Assembly (NCBI RefSeq): GCF_034120055.1
Contig: NZ_CP139368.1
Coordinates: 2,976,001-3,040,000, forward strand
DNA length: 64,000 bases
Direction: 5' to 3'
Source: Microbacterium rhizosphaerae
Lineage (GTDB): Bacteria; Actinomycetota; Actinomycetes; Actinomycetales; Microbacteriaceae
The notes under the pieces are model-generated. The model searched no databases. It was not told the DNA's origin and saw only the letters and a list, made by a program, of their open reading frames with translations. Shown piece after piece: positions 36,585-44,235 of the stretch. Each line of letters begins with the position of its first letter. The first letter of the stretch is position 1. The position numbers and the translations under genes were made by a program.

Positions 36585-38480
36585 ATGAATCTGCATCACC
36601 TCGTCGCGAGCGACGCACCCTTCGCCCTGATCGCCCGTGACCCGGACTCCGTCGAACTGCTGACCGGCGACATCGTCGACGTCGAGCTGCTGGCCGACAT
36701 CCCGCTAAAAGATACCTCGGGCGCGGCGCGGGAGGTGCTCGCACTCGTTCCGTACCGCCAGGTGCGCGAGCGCGGGTTCGTCTGCCACGACGACGGCGCA
36801 CCGCTGCGCTGCCTGGTGGTCTCCGAGCACGTGCGGATCCCGCGCGACGAGGCTCTCGCACAGCTGCCGACCGAGCGCATCCCGCTCGTCGATGCCGGCT
36901 TCGACATCGCCGACGAGGAGTACGCGCAGATCGTCCGCCGCGTCATCGCGGACGAGATCGGCCAGGGCGAGGGCGCCAACTTCGTCATCCGCCGCGACTT
37001 CACGGCAGAGGTCGACGCCGATCCCCGCTTGGCCGCGCTCGCCTGGTTCCGCGCGCTGCTCACGCATGAGCGCGGCGCCTACTGGACGTTCGCCGTCGTC
37101 ACCCCCGGCCACGTCGCGGTGGGCGCCAGCCCCGAGGCGCACGTGAGCGCACGCGACGGCGTCGTCACGATGAACCCCATCTCCGGCACGTTCCGGCATC
37201 CCGCGGGCGGGGCCACCGCCGCCACGCTGACGGAGTTCCTGGAATCGACCAAGGAGACCGAGGAGCTCTTCATGGTCGTCGATGAGGAGCTGAAGATGAT
37301 GAGCGCGGTCTGCTCGGACGGCGGCCGCATCACCGGTCCGCACCTCAAGGAGATGTCGCGTCTCACCCACACCGAGTACATGCTGCGCGGGCGCAGCAGG
37401 CTCGACCCGCGCGACATCCTCCGCGAGACGATGTTCGCCCCGACCGTCACCGGCTCGCCGATGCAGAACGCCTGCACCGTGATCGCCCGTCACGAGGCCA
37501 GCCCGCGTGGCTACTACTCGGGTGTCGCGGCGCTGTTCACGCCGCGAGTGACGCTCGCCGCAGACGAGCCGACGCACGATCTGGATGCGCCGATCCTCAT
37601 CCGCACCGCGTATCTCGTCGACGGACGCCTGCGCGTGCCCGTCGGCGCGACGCTCGTTCGTCACTCCGACCCGTACGGCGAGGTGGGCGAGACGCACGGC
37701 AAGGCGGCCGGGGTGCTGGGAGCGATCGGCGCCGTGCCGCGCGACATGGTGAGCGAGGCGCGCACCGCCGCGATCGACGAGGATGCCCCCGCTCCGCCAA
37801 CCGCGCCGCTGGCCGATGACCCCGACATCGCCCGCCTGCTCGCGTCGCGCAACGCGCGCCTCGCCGCATTCTGGCTCAACCCTCAGGACGTGGACGGCTC
37901 CGGCCCCTTCGCGGGCCGCACGGCGCTCGTGGTCGATGCGGAGGACCGGTTCACCACGATGCTCGCCCACCAGCTGCGCCACCTCGGACTCCAGGTCGAG
38001 ATCGCGCCGTGGGCGCAGGTCACCGCCGAGCAGCTGGATGCGGCGGACCTCGTCGTGTGCGGTCCCGGCCCGGGCGACCCGCGCGACACCACGAGCCCTC
38101 GCATCCGGCGTATGCAGGAGGTCGTGGCGCACCGACGGGATGCGGAGGCGCCGCTGCTGGCGGTGTGCCTCAGCCATCAGATCCTGGCTGATCGGCTCGG
38201 CATCGAGCTGGCTCCCCTGGATGCGCCGCACCAGGGGCTGCAGAAGACGGTCGACGTCTTCGGGACTCCGGCATCCATCGGGTTCTACAACACGTTCACC
38301 GCGCGCGTCGCACCGGGCACCACCCGCGTGGGCGATGCGGAGGTCTCAGCCGACGCAGCCGGGGATGTGTACGCGCTGCGCGGACACCGCTTCGCGTCGG
38401 TACAGGGGCACCTCGAGTCGATCCTGTCCCGCGACGGCATGGACACGCTCGAGCGCCTCGTCGCGCACGCCCTCGCCTGA
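36585..38480 (+). CDS. Anthranilate synthase-family fusion, PhzE/TrpEG type (chorismate-binding + glutamine amidotransferase)
   Basis: A 631-aa fusion. Residues about 120-400 form the chorismate-binding domain (GEGANFVIRRDF, VGASPEAHVSARDGVVTMNPISGTFRHP, EELKMMSAVCSDGG, GSPMQNACTVIARHE). Residues 440-630 are a class I glutamine amidotransferase with VVCGPGPGDPRDTTSPRI, nucleophile Cys in LLAVCLSHQILADRLG, and ASVQGHLESIL for the His-Glu pair. The NPISGTFRHP and CLSHQ forms resemble PhzE (ADIC synthase) more than ordinary TrpE/TrpG. The Trp attenuator upstream argues for anthranilate supply to tryptophan. GGAAGAA precedes the ATG. No trp or phz genes are adjacent, so the product needs biochemical proof. 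Confidence 0.85.
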   Translation: MNLHHLVASDAPFALIARDPDSVELLTGDIVDVELLADIPLKDTSGAAREVLALVPYRQVRERGFVCHDDGAPLRCLVVSEHVRIPRDEALAQLPTERIPLVDAGFDIADEEYAQIVRRVIADEIGQGEGANFVIRRDFTAEVDADPRLAALAWFRALLTHERGAYWTFAVVTPGHVAVGASPEAHVSARDGVVTMNPISGTFRHPAGGATAATLTEFLESTKETEELFMVVDEELKMMSAVCSDGGRITGPHLKEMSRLTHTEYMLRGRSRLDPRDILRETMFAPTVTGSPMQNACTVIARHEASPRGYYSGVAALFTPRVTLAADEPTHDLDAPILIRTAYLVDGRLRVPVGATLVRHSDPYGEVGETHGKAAGVLGAIGAVPRDMVSEARTAAIDEDAPAPPTAPLADDPDIARLLASRNARLAAFWLNPQDVDGSGPFAGRTALVVDAEDRFTTMLAHQLRHLGLQVEIAPWAQVTAEQLDAADLVVCGPGPGDPRDTTSPRIRRMQEVVAHRRDAEAPLLAVCLSHQILADRLGIELAPLDAPHQGLQKTVDVFGTPASIGFYNTFTARVAPGTTRVGDAEVSADAAGDVYALRGHRFASVQGHLESILSRDGMDTLERLVAHALA

Positions 38481-38506
38481 CCTCCGCCGCAGATCTTCCG
38501 GGCAGG

Positions 38507-39004
38507 CTAGGCCGCCAGCGCGAGGTAGGGCTCCCAGCGCGGGTCGGTGCGCTCGGTGCCGCGCACCGTCCAGTGCGCGCCCTGCGGGGGCCGCGGCATG
38601 AGCCGCAGCTCCCACCCCATCTCCTGAGGCGTCTTGTCGCCCTTCACGTTGTTGCAGCGCAGGCAGCAGGCGACGAGGTTCTCCCAGGAGTCGGCGCCGC
38701 CGCGCGAGCGCGGCAGCACGTGGTCGATCGTCGCCGCGGCCTTGCCGCAGTATGCGCAGCGGTGGGAATCACGGCGCAGGACTCCGCGTCGCGTGACCGG
38801 CACGCGGCGACCGCCGGGCAGCCGCACATAGCGGGTGAGAAGGATGACGACGGGTCTGTCGTAGGAGCGCTGGGTGCCCCAGACGGGGTCCTCCTCCATG
38901 CGCTCGACGATCGTCGCCTTGTCGTTCATGACGAGCACGAGGGCTCGCTTGAACGACACGATCGCCAGCGGCTCGTAGCCCGCATTCAGCACCAGTGTGC
39001 GCAT
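38507..39004 (-). CDS. HNH endonuclease family protein
   Basis: A 165-aa protein. The N-terminal part MRTLVLNAGYEPLAIVSFKRALVLV is typical of the actinobacterial/cyanobacterial HNH group. The nuclease core has RCAYCGKAAATIDHVLPRSRGGADSWENLVACCLRCNNVKGDKTP: two CxxC zinc pairs with the H-N-H catalytic series. Its DNA target is unknown. ATG at 39004 has AGAGGAA upstream. A terminator with a 36-codon ORF lies 78 bp upstream on the same strand and may control it. Confidence 0.88.
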   Translation of the reverse strand: MRTLVLNAGYEPLAIVSFKRALVLVMNDKATIVERMEEDPVWGTQRSYDRPVVILLTRYVRLPGGRRVPVTRRGVLRRDSHRCAYCGKAAATIDHVLPRSRGGADSWENLVACCLRCNNVKGDKTPQEMGWELRLMPRPPQGAHWTVRGTERTDPRWEPYLALAA

Positions 39005-39081
39005 TCCTCTGTTCCTCTCGAATGGCCGGGACGGCTTCGCGGTATTCGATGTGGAAGCGCCGTCGAGCGCGTGAGGGCATG

Positions 39082-39109
39082 AAAAAAGGCGCTGTCTACA
39101 GACAGCGCC
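39082..39109 (-). terminator. Intrinsic terminator after the 36-codon ORF and before the HNH gene
   Basis: On the minus strand GGCGCTGTC-TGTA-GACAGCGCC forms a perfect 9-bp stem (39088-39109), followed immediately by six T (39087-39082). The TAG of the small ORF is in the loop. This is the only hairpin plus T-run of this strength seen in the window. Confidence 0.93.
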
Positions 39110-39206
39110 TCGGCGCCGCGGACATGCCGCGGCTTCCGCTCGTGCAATGCCGGAGGACGAGCAATCCGAGCGCATCCATGGTGCGGATGCGTGGTGTGCT
39201 GGCCAT
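39096..39206 (-). CDS. Small ORF, 36 codons, overlapping a terminator (candidate leader peptide or small protein)
   Basis: It starts MASTPRIRTMDALGLLVLRH and ends with PRRCL and TAG; basic, with two Cys. AGGGAGAG lies 5 nt upstream of ATG, and a TAGCCT -10 box is at 39247-39242. The stop codon is in the loop of the terminator, so a ribosome finishing translation would cover the 5' arm. That arrangement fits translation-dependent antitermination of the downstream HNH gene, or simply an independent small gene with its own terminator. No family is recognised. Confidence 0.65.
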   Translation of the reverse strand: MASTPRIRTMDALGLLVLRHCTSGSRGMSAAPRRCL

Positions 39207-39241
39207 CGGCTCTCCCTCGCTCTCTCAAGCGTTCCGGGTTC

Positions 39242-39247
39242 AGGCTA
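39242..39247 (-). promoter_or_regulatory. Predicted -10 box for the 36-codon ORF
   Basis: TAGCCT on the minus strand, about 35 nt before the ATG at 39206, leaving room for the AGGGAGAG ribosome site. Confidence 0.4.
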
Positions 39248-39251
39248 ACGC

Positions 39252-39301
39252 ACACGCCACCTGACGAGGCCCGGGAACCGGGGAAACATCAGGTGGCGTG
39301 T
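39252..39301. repeat. Perfect 13-bp inverted repeat between M23 and the small ORF
   Basis: ACACGCCACCTGA (39252-39264) and TCAGGTGGCGTGT (39289-39301) are exact reverse complements with a 24-nt loop. It lies 34 bp after the M23 stop and just upstream of the small-ORF promoter. It may be a terminator without a T-run or a binding site. Confidence 0.8.
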
Positions 39302-39334
39302 CGAAGAACGAAGCCGTCGAGCCGACGTGCGGGT

Positions 39335-40228
39335 TTACGGAACGGGGCCCGCGTTGGCCACGATCCACGCGAGCGGGTCGATCGTGACGCCGTTGAGGTG
39401 GACCTCGAAGTGGAGGTGGTTCGCGGTCGAGCGGCCGGTGCTGCCCACGGCCCCGATCTGCTGGCCGGCCGCCACCGTCTGGCCGACCTGGACCAGGCGG
39501 CTGCCGTAGATCATGTGGCCGTAGACGGTCGTGACGCGCTGGCCGTTGATGACCGAGTCGATGTAGATGCAGACGCCGTACCCGCCGACGCTGTCGGCAG
39601 AGGTGCGGACGACGCCGGCCGCGGCCGCGAAGATCGGGGTGCCCGCCGGATCGAGCAGGTCGACGCCCTGGTGCTCGCCGCCGCGGGCGAGATACCCGTC
39701 ACCGATCTTCTGGACGTGGGCGAGGGGCCACCGGACCGCCCCGGAGCCCGGTGCCACCAGCCCGTAGTTGAACTTGGACCTGGATGCCGAAGCAGGGGCA
39801 GCCGCCTTGGCCTTGGCACGGGCGGCCGCGGCCGCCTCGGCCTTCGCCTTGGCGAGCTCCTCGGGAGTCGTCGCCGTGTAGGTGTCGCGCTGGACCGACG
39901 CCTCGGTGGCGTTGGACGCGACGACCAGCGTCTGTGCGTCTCCCGCGGCGACCTGCTGGAGTGTCTTCGCGCTGGCCGTCGGGGTGAGTGCGCCGAAGGC
40001 GGGGATCGCCACCGTGGCCACGAGTCCGCCGACCATGGCGAGCACGACGATCGCCTTCAGCGGCTTGCGCGCCCTGCCCTTGCGTGACGCGGCCGCGACG
40101 GGCGCCGGTCGCGCCGGGGGTCGACTCGTGGGACGTTGCGCTGTCGCGCGCTCCGTCCGTCGGGTTCGGGTCAGACCGGTCTGCGTGTCTGCGTTCTCGT
40201 TCGACGGCGCTTCGATGTGCTCAGCCAA
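39335..40228 (-). CDS. M23 family metallopeptidase, membrane-anchored
   Basis: A cell-wall hydrolase acting on peptidoglycan cross-bridges outside the membrane. The 297-aa product has a basic cytosolic N-terminus, one helix KAIVVLAMVGGLVATVAIPAFGAL (about 55-78), an Ala/Lys-rich coiled linker (EELAKAKAEAAAAARAKAK) and a LytM domain with HQGVDLLDPAGTPIFAAAAGVV (HxxxD) and NHLHFEVHLNG (HxH), completing the zinc site. TTG at 40228 is chosen because GGAGGA is 6 nt upstream; GTG at 40273 is an in-frame alternative without a ribosome site. Confidence 0.9.
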   Translation of the reverse strand: MAEHIEAPSNENADTQTGLTRTRRTERATAQRPTSRPPARPAPVAAASRKGRARKPLKAIVVLAMVGGLVATVAIPAFGALTPTASAKTLQQVAAGDAQTLVVASNATEASVQRDTYTATTPEELAKAKAEAAAAARAKAKAAAPASASRSKFNYGLVAPGSGAVRWPLAHVQKIGDGYLARGGEHQGVDLLDPAGTPIFAAAAGVVRTSADSVGGYGVCIYIDSVINGQRVTTVYGHMIYGSRLVQVGQTVAAGQQIGAVGSTGRSTANHLHFEVHLNGVTIDPLAWIVANAGPVP

Positions 40229-40339
40229 ATTGTCCTCCGGCGCCTCTGCGCCGGAGCGCTGGCTCGTCAGCACTGTTGTGTCGGGGCACGAGGTGCAGGC
40301 TTAACCGCACAGACGACGAGCCGGAGAGGCAATCCGTGC

Positions 40340-40374
40340 GGAGTCCGACGGCGGGCTTCTCGCCTGTGGACTCC
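40340..40374 (-). other. Structured region upstream of the M23 gene
   Basis: GGAGTCC (40340-40346) pairs with GGACTCC (40368-40374), and inside this a GGCG/CGCC stem (40350-40353 with 40361-40364) can form. It lies in the 219-bp gap between the M23 TTG start and the DtxR stop. It may be a 5'-leader structure; no known riboswitch core is recognised. Confidence 0.35.
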
Positions 40375-40447
40375 CTCACGCTACCCGATGGTAACGAATA
40401 TGTCACGTTGGACACGGAGGTCGAGACGATCCAAGAGTGAACGGCGC

Positions 40448-41149
40448 TCAGTTCCTGTCATCCACGAGGAAGATGTGCGACGCGACCTCCACCGGAAGTT
40501 CGAGGGCCTCGCCGTTCCCGTCCATCTGGACCAGCACGTACCCTTCGCTGAAGCGGAAGTCGCCGCGGGCTCCGGGCACGACACCGGCCGATTTGAGCTG
40601 CTGCAGCAGCTCCGGATCGACCTGGGCGGGCTCGGCGAGGCGCCGGACGACACCCTGGATGGGCTCTCCCGCCTCGTTGAGTCGTCGCACGAGACCGACG
40701 ACGGCAGTGCGGTCGAAGGGCAGCACGTCGTCGCCGAGCTGCTCGAGTCCCGGGATCGGATTGCCGTACGGCGACTCGGTCGGGTGACCGAGCAGTTCGA
40801 TGAGGCGCAGCTCGACCTGCTCGCTCATCACGTGCTCCCAGCGGCACGCCTCTTCGTGCACGTAGGCCCAGTCGAGCCCGATGACATCGCTCAGCAGCCG
40901 CTCCGCGAGCCGGTGCTTGCGCATGACGTCGACGGCCTTATGGCGACCGTCGGCCGTGAGCTCCAACGTGCGGTCGTCGGACACGATCACGAGACCGTCA
41001 CGCTCCATGCGTCCGACGGTCTGCGACACCGTCGGACCCGAGTGTCCGAGGCGCTCCGAGATGCGCGCACGCAGCGGCACGATGTTCTCCTCCTCGAGCT
41101 CGAGGATCGTGCGCAGGTACATCTCGGTGGTGTCGATGAGATCGGTCAT
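40448..41149 (-). CDS. Iron/manganese-dependent transcriptional regulator, DtxR/IdeR family
   Basis: Metal-activated repressor of 233 aa. It opens MTDLIDTTEMYLRTILELEE, then SERLGHSGPTVSQTVGRMERDGLV, the recognition helix-turn-helix (about residues 27-50). Metal ligands are visible: Met10, and the cluster EEACRWEHVMS with Cys, Glu and His near residues 102-106. A dimerisation domain and a C-terminal SH3-like domain (LLQQLKSAGVVPGARGDF to the end) are present. It most resembles IdeR, so Fe(II) sensing is likely. It is divergent from serC. Confidence 0.93.
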   Translation of the reverse strand: MTDLIDTTEMYLRTILELEEENIVPLRARISERLGHSGPTVSQTVGRMERDGLVIVSDDRTLELTADGRHKAVDVMRKHRLAERLLSDVIGLDWAYVHEEACRWEHVMSEQVELRLIELLGHPTESPYGNPIPGLEQLGDDVLPFDRTAVVGLVRRLNEAGEPIQGVVRRLAEPAQVDPELLQQLKSAGVVPGARGDFRFSEGYVLVQMDGNGEALELPVEVASHIFLVDDRN

Positions 41150-41281
41150 GGGGCGGGGTCCTCCGCTCGCGGAACAGGCGGTCCCAGCCTATTCGACGCG
41201 CCCCTGCCCGGGGCTCGCCGGCGGCGGGCCTGACCCCCGTCACGAGGCGTCACGCGGACAGGGGGCCGGCATCCCTCGCTT

Positions 41282-41287
41282 TAGACT
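41282..41287 (+). promoter_or_regulatory. Predicted -10 box of a leaderless promoter (serC)
   Basis: TAGACT, 6 nt, then the ATG at 41294; no ribosome site. Confidence 0.48.
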
Positions 41288-41293
41288 CGGGCC

Positions 41294-42403
41294 ATGCCTG
41301 ACGTGGAGATCCCCCTCGACCTGCTGCCCGCCGACGGACGCTTCGGGTGCGGCCCGTCGAGGATCCGCCCCGCCCAGCTGGAGGCGCTGGTGCGCCGCTC
41401 GGCGATCCTCGGCACCTCGCACCGGCAGCCGCCTGTGAAGGACCTCGTCGGCAGCGTCCGTTCGCGCCTGTCCGAGCTCTTCCGTGCTCCCGAGGGCTAC
41501 GAGATCATCCTCGGAGACGGTGGCTCCACCGCCTTCTGGGATGCCGCCGCCTTCGGTCTGATCGAGAGCCGGGCGCAGAACCTCGTCTCGGGCGAGTTCG
41601 GCGGCAAATTCGCGGCCGCGGCCGCGGCCCCGTGGCTCGAGGCGCCGGATGTGCGCAAGGCCGAGCCGGGCACCCGTGCGTCCGCCGAGGCCGTCGAAGG
41701 CGTCGACGTGTACGCGTGGCCGCACAACGAGACGTCGACCGGCGTCGCCTCGCCGATCGTCCGAGTGCAGGGGGATGCGGGCGCCCTCACCGTCATCGAC
41801 GGCACGAGCGCAGCGGGCGGCATCGACTTCGACGCGTCCGCGGTGGATGCCTACTACTTCGCCCCGCAGAAGAACCTCGGCTCCGACGGCGGCCTGTGGT
41901 TCGCGCTCGTCTCGCCGGCGGCGATCGAGCGCATCGAGCGCATCGCGGCGTCGGGGCGCTACATCCCGGAGTTCCTGAGCCTCAAGAACGCGCTCGACAA
42001 CTCGCGGCTGAACCAGACGCTCAACACGCCGGCGCTCGCGACGCTCCTCCTGCTCGACGACCAGCTCGAGTGGATCAACGGGAACGGCGGGCTCGCCTGG
42101 GCTGATGCCCGCACGCACGAGTCGTCGCAGGCGATCTACGACTGGGCCGAGGCATCCCCCGTCGCGACGCCCTTCGTCGCAGACCCGGCCGACCGCTCCC
42201 CCGTCGTCGCGACCATCGACTTCGATGACACCGTCGATGCGGCCGCGATCGCCAAGATCCTGCGGGCGAACGGCATCGTCGACACCGAGCCGTACCGCAA
42301 GCTCGGCCGCAACCAGCTTCGGATCGCGACGTTCGTCTCGATCGAGCCGGACGATGTGCGGCAGCTGCTTCGCGCGCTGGACTACGTGCTCGACAACCGC
42401 TGA
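41294..42403 (+). CDS. serC: Phosphoserine transaminase
   Basis: PLP enzyme of serine biosynthesis (3-phosphohydroxypyruvate to phosphoserine). The 369-aa protein has RFGCGPSRIRPAQLEAL at the N-terminus, ILGDGGSTAFWDAAAFGLIE, HNETSTGV, and the PLP lysine in AYYFAPQKNLGSDGGLWFA. It follows the mycobacterial-type SerC rather than the E. coli form. The TetR gene follows after 13 bp and may be co-transcribed. Confidence 0.94.
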   Translation: MPDVEIPLDLLPADGRFGCGPSRIRPAQLEALVRRSAILGTSHRQPPVKDLVGSVRSRLSELFRAPEGYEIILGDGGSTAFWDAAAFGLIESRAQNLVSGEFGGKFAAAAAAPWLEAPDVRKAEPGTRASAEAVEGVDVYAWPHNETSTGVASPIVRVQGDAGALTVIDGTSAAGGIDFDASAVDAYYFAPQKNLGSDGGLWFALVSPAAIERIERIAASGRYIPEFLSLKNALDNSRLNQTLNTPALATLLLLDDQLEWINGNGGLAWADARTHESSQAIYDWAEASPVATPFVADPADRSPVVATIDFDDTVDAAAIAKILRANGIVDTEPYRKLGRNQLRIATFVSIEPDDVRQLLRALDYVLDNR

Positions 42404-42416
42404 CAGGATCCACGGC

Positions 42417-43067
42417 ATGGCCGATGACGACGCCGTCCCGCGCCAGACGAAGCAGCAGATGCGCACCCTCGAGCGACGGCGGGCCGTGCTCGAAGCGGCG
42501 ACGAACGTCTTCGGTGCGCGCGGCTACAACAAGGGCGCGCTCGTCGAGGTCGCCGAGCAGGCCGGGATGACGCACGCCGGGGTGCTGCACCACTTCGGCA
42601 GCAAGGAGAGCCTGCTCATCGCGGTCCTCCAGTACCGCGACGGCGAGGAGGCTGCGGGCGTGCCCGGGCGCGCGCAGACGGACGGCCCGGCCTTCCTCGG
42701 ACACCTCCTCGACACCGTGGTCGCGAACACCTCACGGCCCGGTGTCGTCCAGACCTACTCCGTCCTGTCGGCCGAATCGGTCACAGCGGGCCACCCGGCC
42801 CAGGCGTACTTCCGCGACCGGTTCACGGGTCTTCGCGACAAGATCGCGGACGTCTTCGCGGACGTCTGCGAGAGGGATGCCGGCGACCCGGAGGTGCGCG
42901 ACGCCGCCGCGACGCTCGTGGCGGCGATGGACGGTCTGCAGGTGCAGTGGCTGCTCGATCAGCAGAGCGTCGATATGCCGCGCGCCATCGGCCGACTCAT
43001 CGACGAACTCGTCGATCGTCTGCGCAGCGGGCGCACCGCACCGCCGTTTCCCCGCTCGGCGGACTGA
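42417..43067 (+). CDS. TetR/AcrR family transcriptional regulator
   Basis: A 216-aa regulator. The HTH is ERRRAVLEAATNVFGARGYNKGALVEVAEQAGMTHAGVLHHFGSKESLLIAVLQYRD (residues about 18-75). The C-terminal ligand domain begins near 90 and has no recognisable ligand motif. It sits just behind serC, in the same direction; what it controls is not evident. AGGATCC precedes the ATG. Confidence 0.88.
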   Translation: MADDDAVPRQTKQQMRTLERRRAVLEAATNVFGARGYNKGALVEVAEQAGMTHAGVLHHFGSKESLLIAVLQYRDGEEAAGVPGRAQTDGPAFLGHLLDTVVANTSRPGVVQTYSVLSAESVTAGHPAQAYFRDRFTGLRDKIADVFADVCERDAGDPEVRDAAATLVAAMDGLQVQWLLDQQSVDMPRAIGRLIDELVDRLRSGRTAPPFPRSAD

Positions 43068-43073
43068 GGAGCG

Positions 43074-43736
43074 TCAGGCCTCTTCGGGGGCGGACATCGC
43101 GTCGACGTCGTCGTCGTCCTCCTCGGAACCGTCCTCCTCGGAGCCGTCGTCCTCGTCCTCGTCCGACCCATCGTCGTCGTCGTCCGACTCGTCCTCGTCC
43201 GACCCATCGTCGTCCTCGTCCGACTCGTCGTCATCGGCCACGAGATCGATGTCCACGCCGTCGATATCGCCGCCGTGCACATGCATGCCCGCGTCGTCCG
43301 CGTCGTCCGCATCCAGATCGTCCTCGTCGTCGTCCAGATCGTCGACGTCCGCGTCATCATCGGACTCCTCGTCGACGCCCGCTGCGGCGCGCTCCGCCTC
43401 GAGGATCGCCTGCTGTGCCTGGTAATCCGCGAGCCGCTCGGCCCACGGCACCCAGTCCGGCGCGAGCAGCGCGTCCTCGCCCGGGAGAAGCTCGACCTCG
43501 AGCACGGTCGGCTCGTCGTCCTCGATGCGCGCGAGGCTCACGGTCCAGAACCAGCCGGGGTAGCCGGCGAGCCGGTTCGCGAAGCGCAGCGACACCACAC
43601 CGTCGTCCTCGAGCGAATAACCCGCGGCATCCCCGACCGTCTCCGCAGGGGTGATCTCGTGCAGTGCCGACAGCGCGAGATCGTGCGCCGCGAGCAGGCG
43701 CTCGTCCGGCACGTCGGAGTCAGGCTTCGAAGTCAT
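43074..43736 (-). CDS. DUF3027 family protein with long acidic C-terminal tail
   Basis: A 220-aa protein. Residues 1-120 are the actinobacterial DUF3027 domain (RLLAAHDLALSALHEITPAETVGDAAGYSLEDDGVVSLRFANRLAGYPGWFWTVSLARIEDDEPTVLEVELLPGED). From about 123 it becomes an Asp/Glu/Ser tail of some 90 residues with a short HVHGG island. The tail is encoded by TCG/TCC-rich repeats including a 36-bp tandem duplication. DUF3027 function is unknown. It overlaps the cold-shock gene by 17 bp, so the two are co-expressed. Confidence 0.87.
   Translation of the reverse strand: MTSKPDSDVPDERLLAAHDLALSALHEITPAETVGDAAGYSLEDDGVVSLRFANRLAGYPGWFWTVSLARIEDDEPTVLEVELLPGEDALLAPDWVPWAERLADYQAQQAILEAERAAAGVDEESDDDADVDDLDDDEDDLDADDADDAGMHVHGGDIDGVDIDLVADDDESDEDDDGSDEDESDDDDDGSDEDEDDGSEEDGSEEDDDDVDAMSAPEEA
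43155..43226. repeat. 36-bp tandem duplication in the DUF3027 acidic tail
   Basis: 43155-43190 and 43191-43226 differ at one base. Each encodes a 12-residue Glu/Ser/Asp/Gly unit. Confidence 0.9.
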
Positions 43737-44100
43737 CCGCGACCTTGCGCAGCACCGCCGCGATCTTCTTCGCCTGGCCGCTGTTGGGGTAGCGACCGCG
43801 ACGCAGGTCGCCGCCGATGCCGTCGAGCAGCTTGACGAGGTCCTCCACGATGACCGCCATGTCGTCGGCCGAGGGGCGGGAGCGCTTGGCGAGACTCACC
43901 GGAGCCTCGAGCACCCGCACCGACAGCGCCTGCGGGCCGCGCTTGCCGTCGGCGACGCCGAACTCGACACGCGCGCCGGTCTTCACGACCGAACCGGCGG
44001 GCAGGGCGGTGGCGTGCAGGAAGACGTCCTGACCGTCATCCGAAGTGATGAAGCCGAACCCCTTCTCGTCGTCGTAGAACCTGACCTTGCCGGTGGGCAT
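43720..44100 (-). CDS. Cold-shock domain protein with C-terminal extension
   Basis: A 126-aa protein. Residues 1-66 are a cold-shock domain (MPTGKVRFYDDEKGFGFITS with RNP1 KGFGFI, and QDVFLHATALP with RNP2). Residues 75-126 are an added helical region (DDMAVIVEDLVKLLDGIGGDLRRGRYPNSGQAKKIAAVLRKVADDFEA). It probably binds single-stranded RNA. It is upstream of DUF3027 with overlapping ends, an actinobacterial pairing. ATG at 44100 matches the family start; the frame is open further upstream without conservation. Confidence 0.92.
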   Translation of the reverse strand: MPTGKVRFYDDEKGFGFITSDDGQDVFLHATALPAGSVVKTGARVEFGVADGKRGPQALSVRVLEAPVSLAKRSRPSADDMAVIVEDLVKLLDGIGGDLRRGRYPNSGQAKKIAAVLRKVADDFEA

Positions 44101-44222
44101 GCGAAACCTCGCTCGTGTCGGCCCGACGTGCGGGCATAACCGGGTGGGGGGCGTCCCCCGGGGGAACCCCCAGCCTACGGCACCGGGCACCCCGACGGCC
44201 GTCGACGCATCGCCGGGCGGGG

Positions 44223-44228
44223 TAGGCT
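44223..44228 (+). promoter_or_regulatory. Predicted -10 box of a leaderless promoter (small membrane protein)
   Basis: TAGGCT, 7 nt, then the ATG at 44236. Confidence 0.42.
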
Positions 44229-44235
44229 GATTCGG

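Noticed and set aside
40300..40450. Possible c-di-AMP (ydaO-type) riboswitch upstream of the M23 peptidase gene
   Set aside because: Such riboswitches often precede wall-hydrolase genes in actinobacteria, and a nested stem exists, but the conserved core blocks (a GGGGACCCA-like and a CCGTCAGCTAACC-like segment) are not found.
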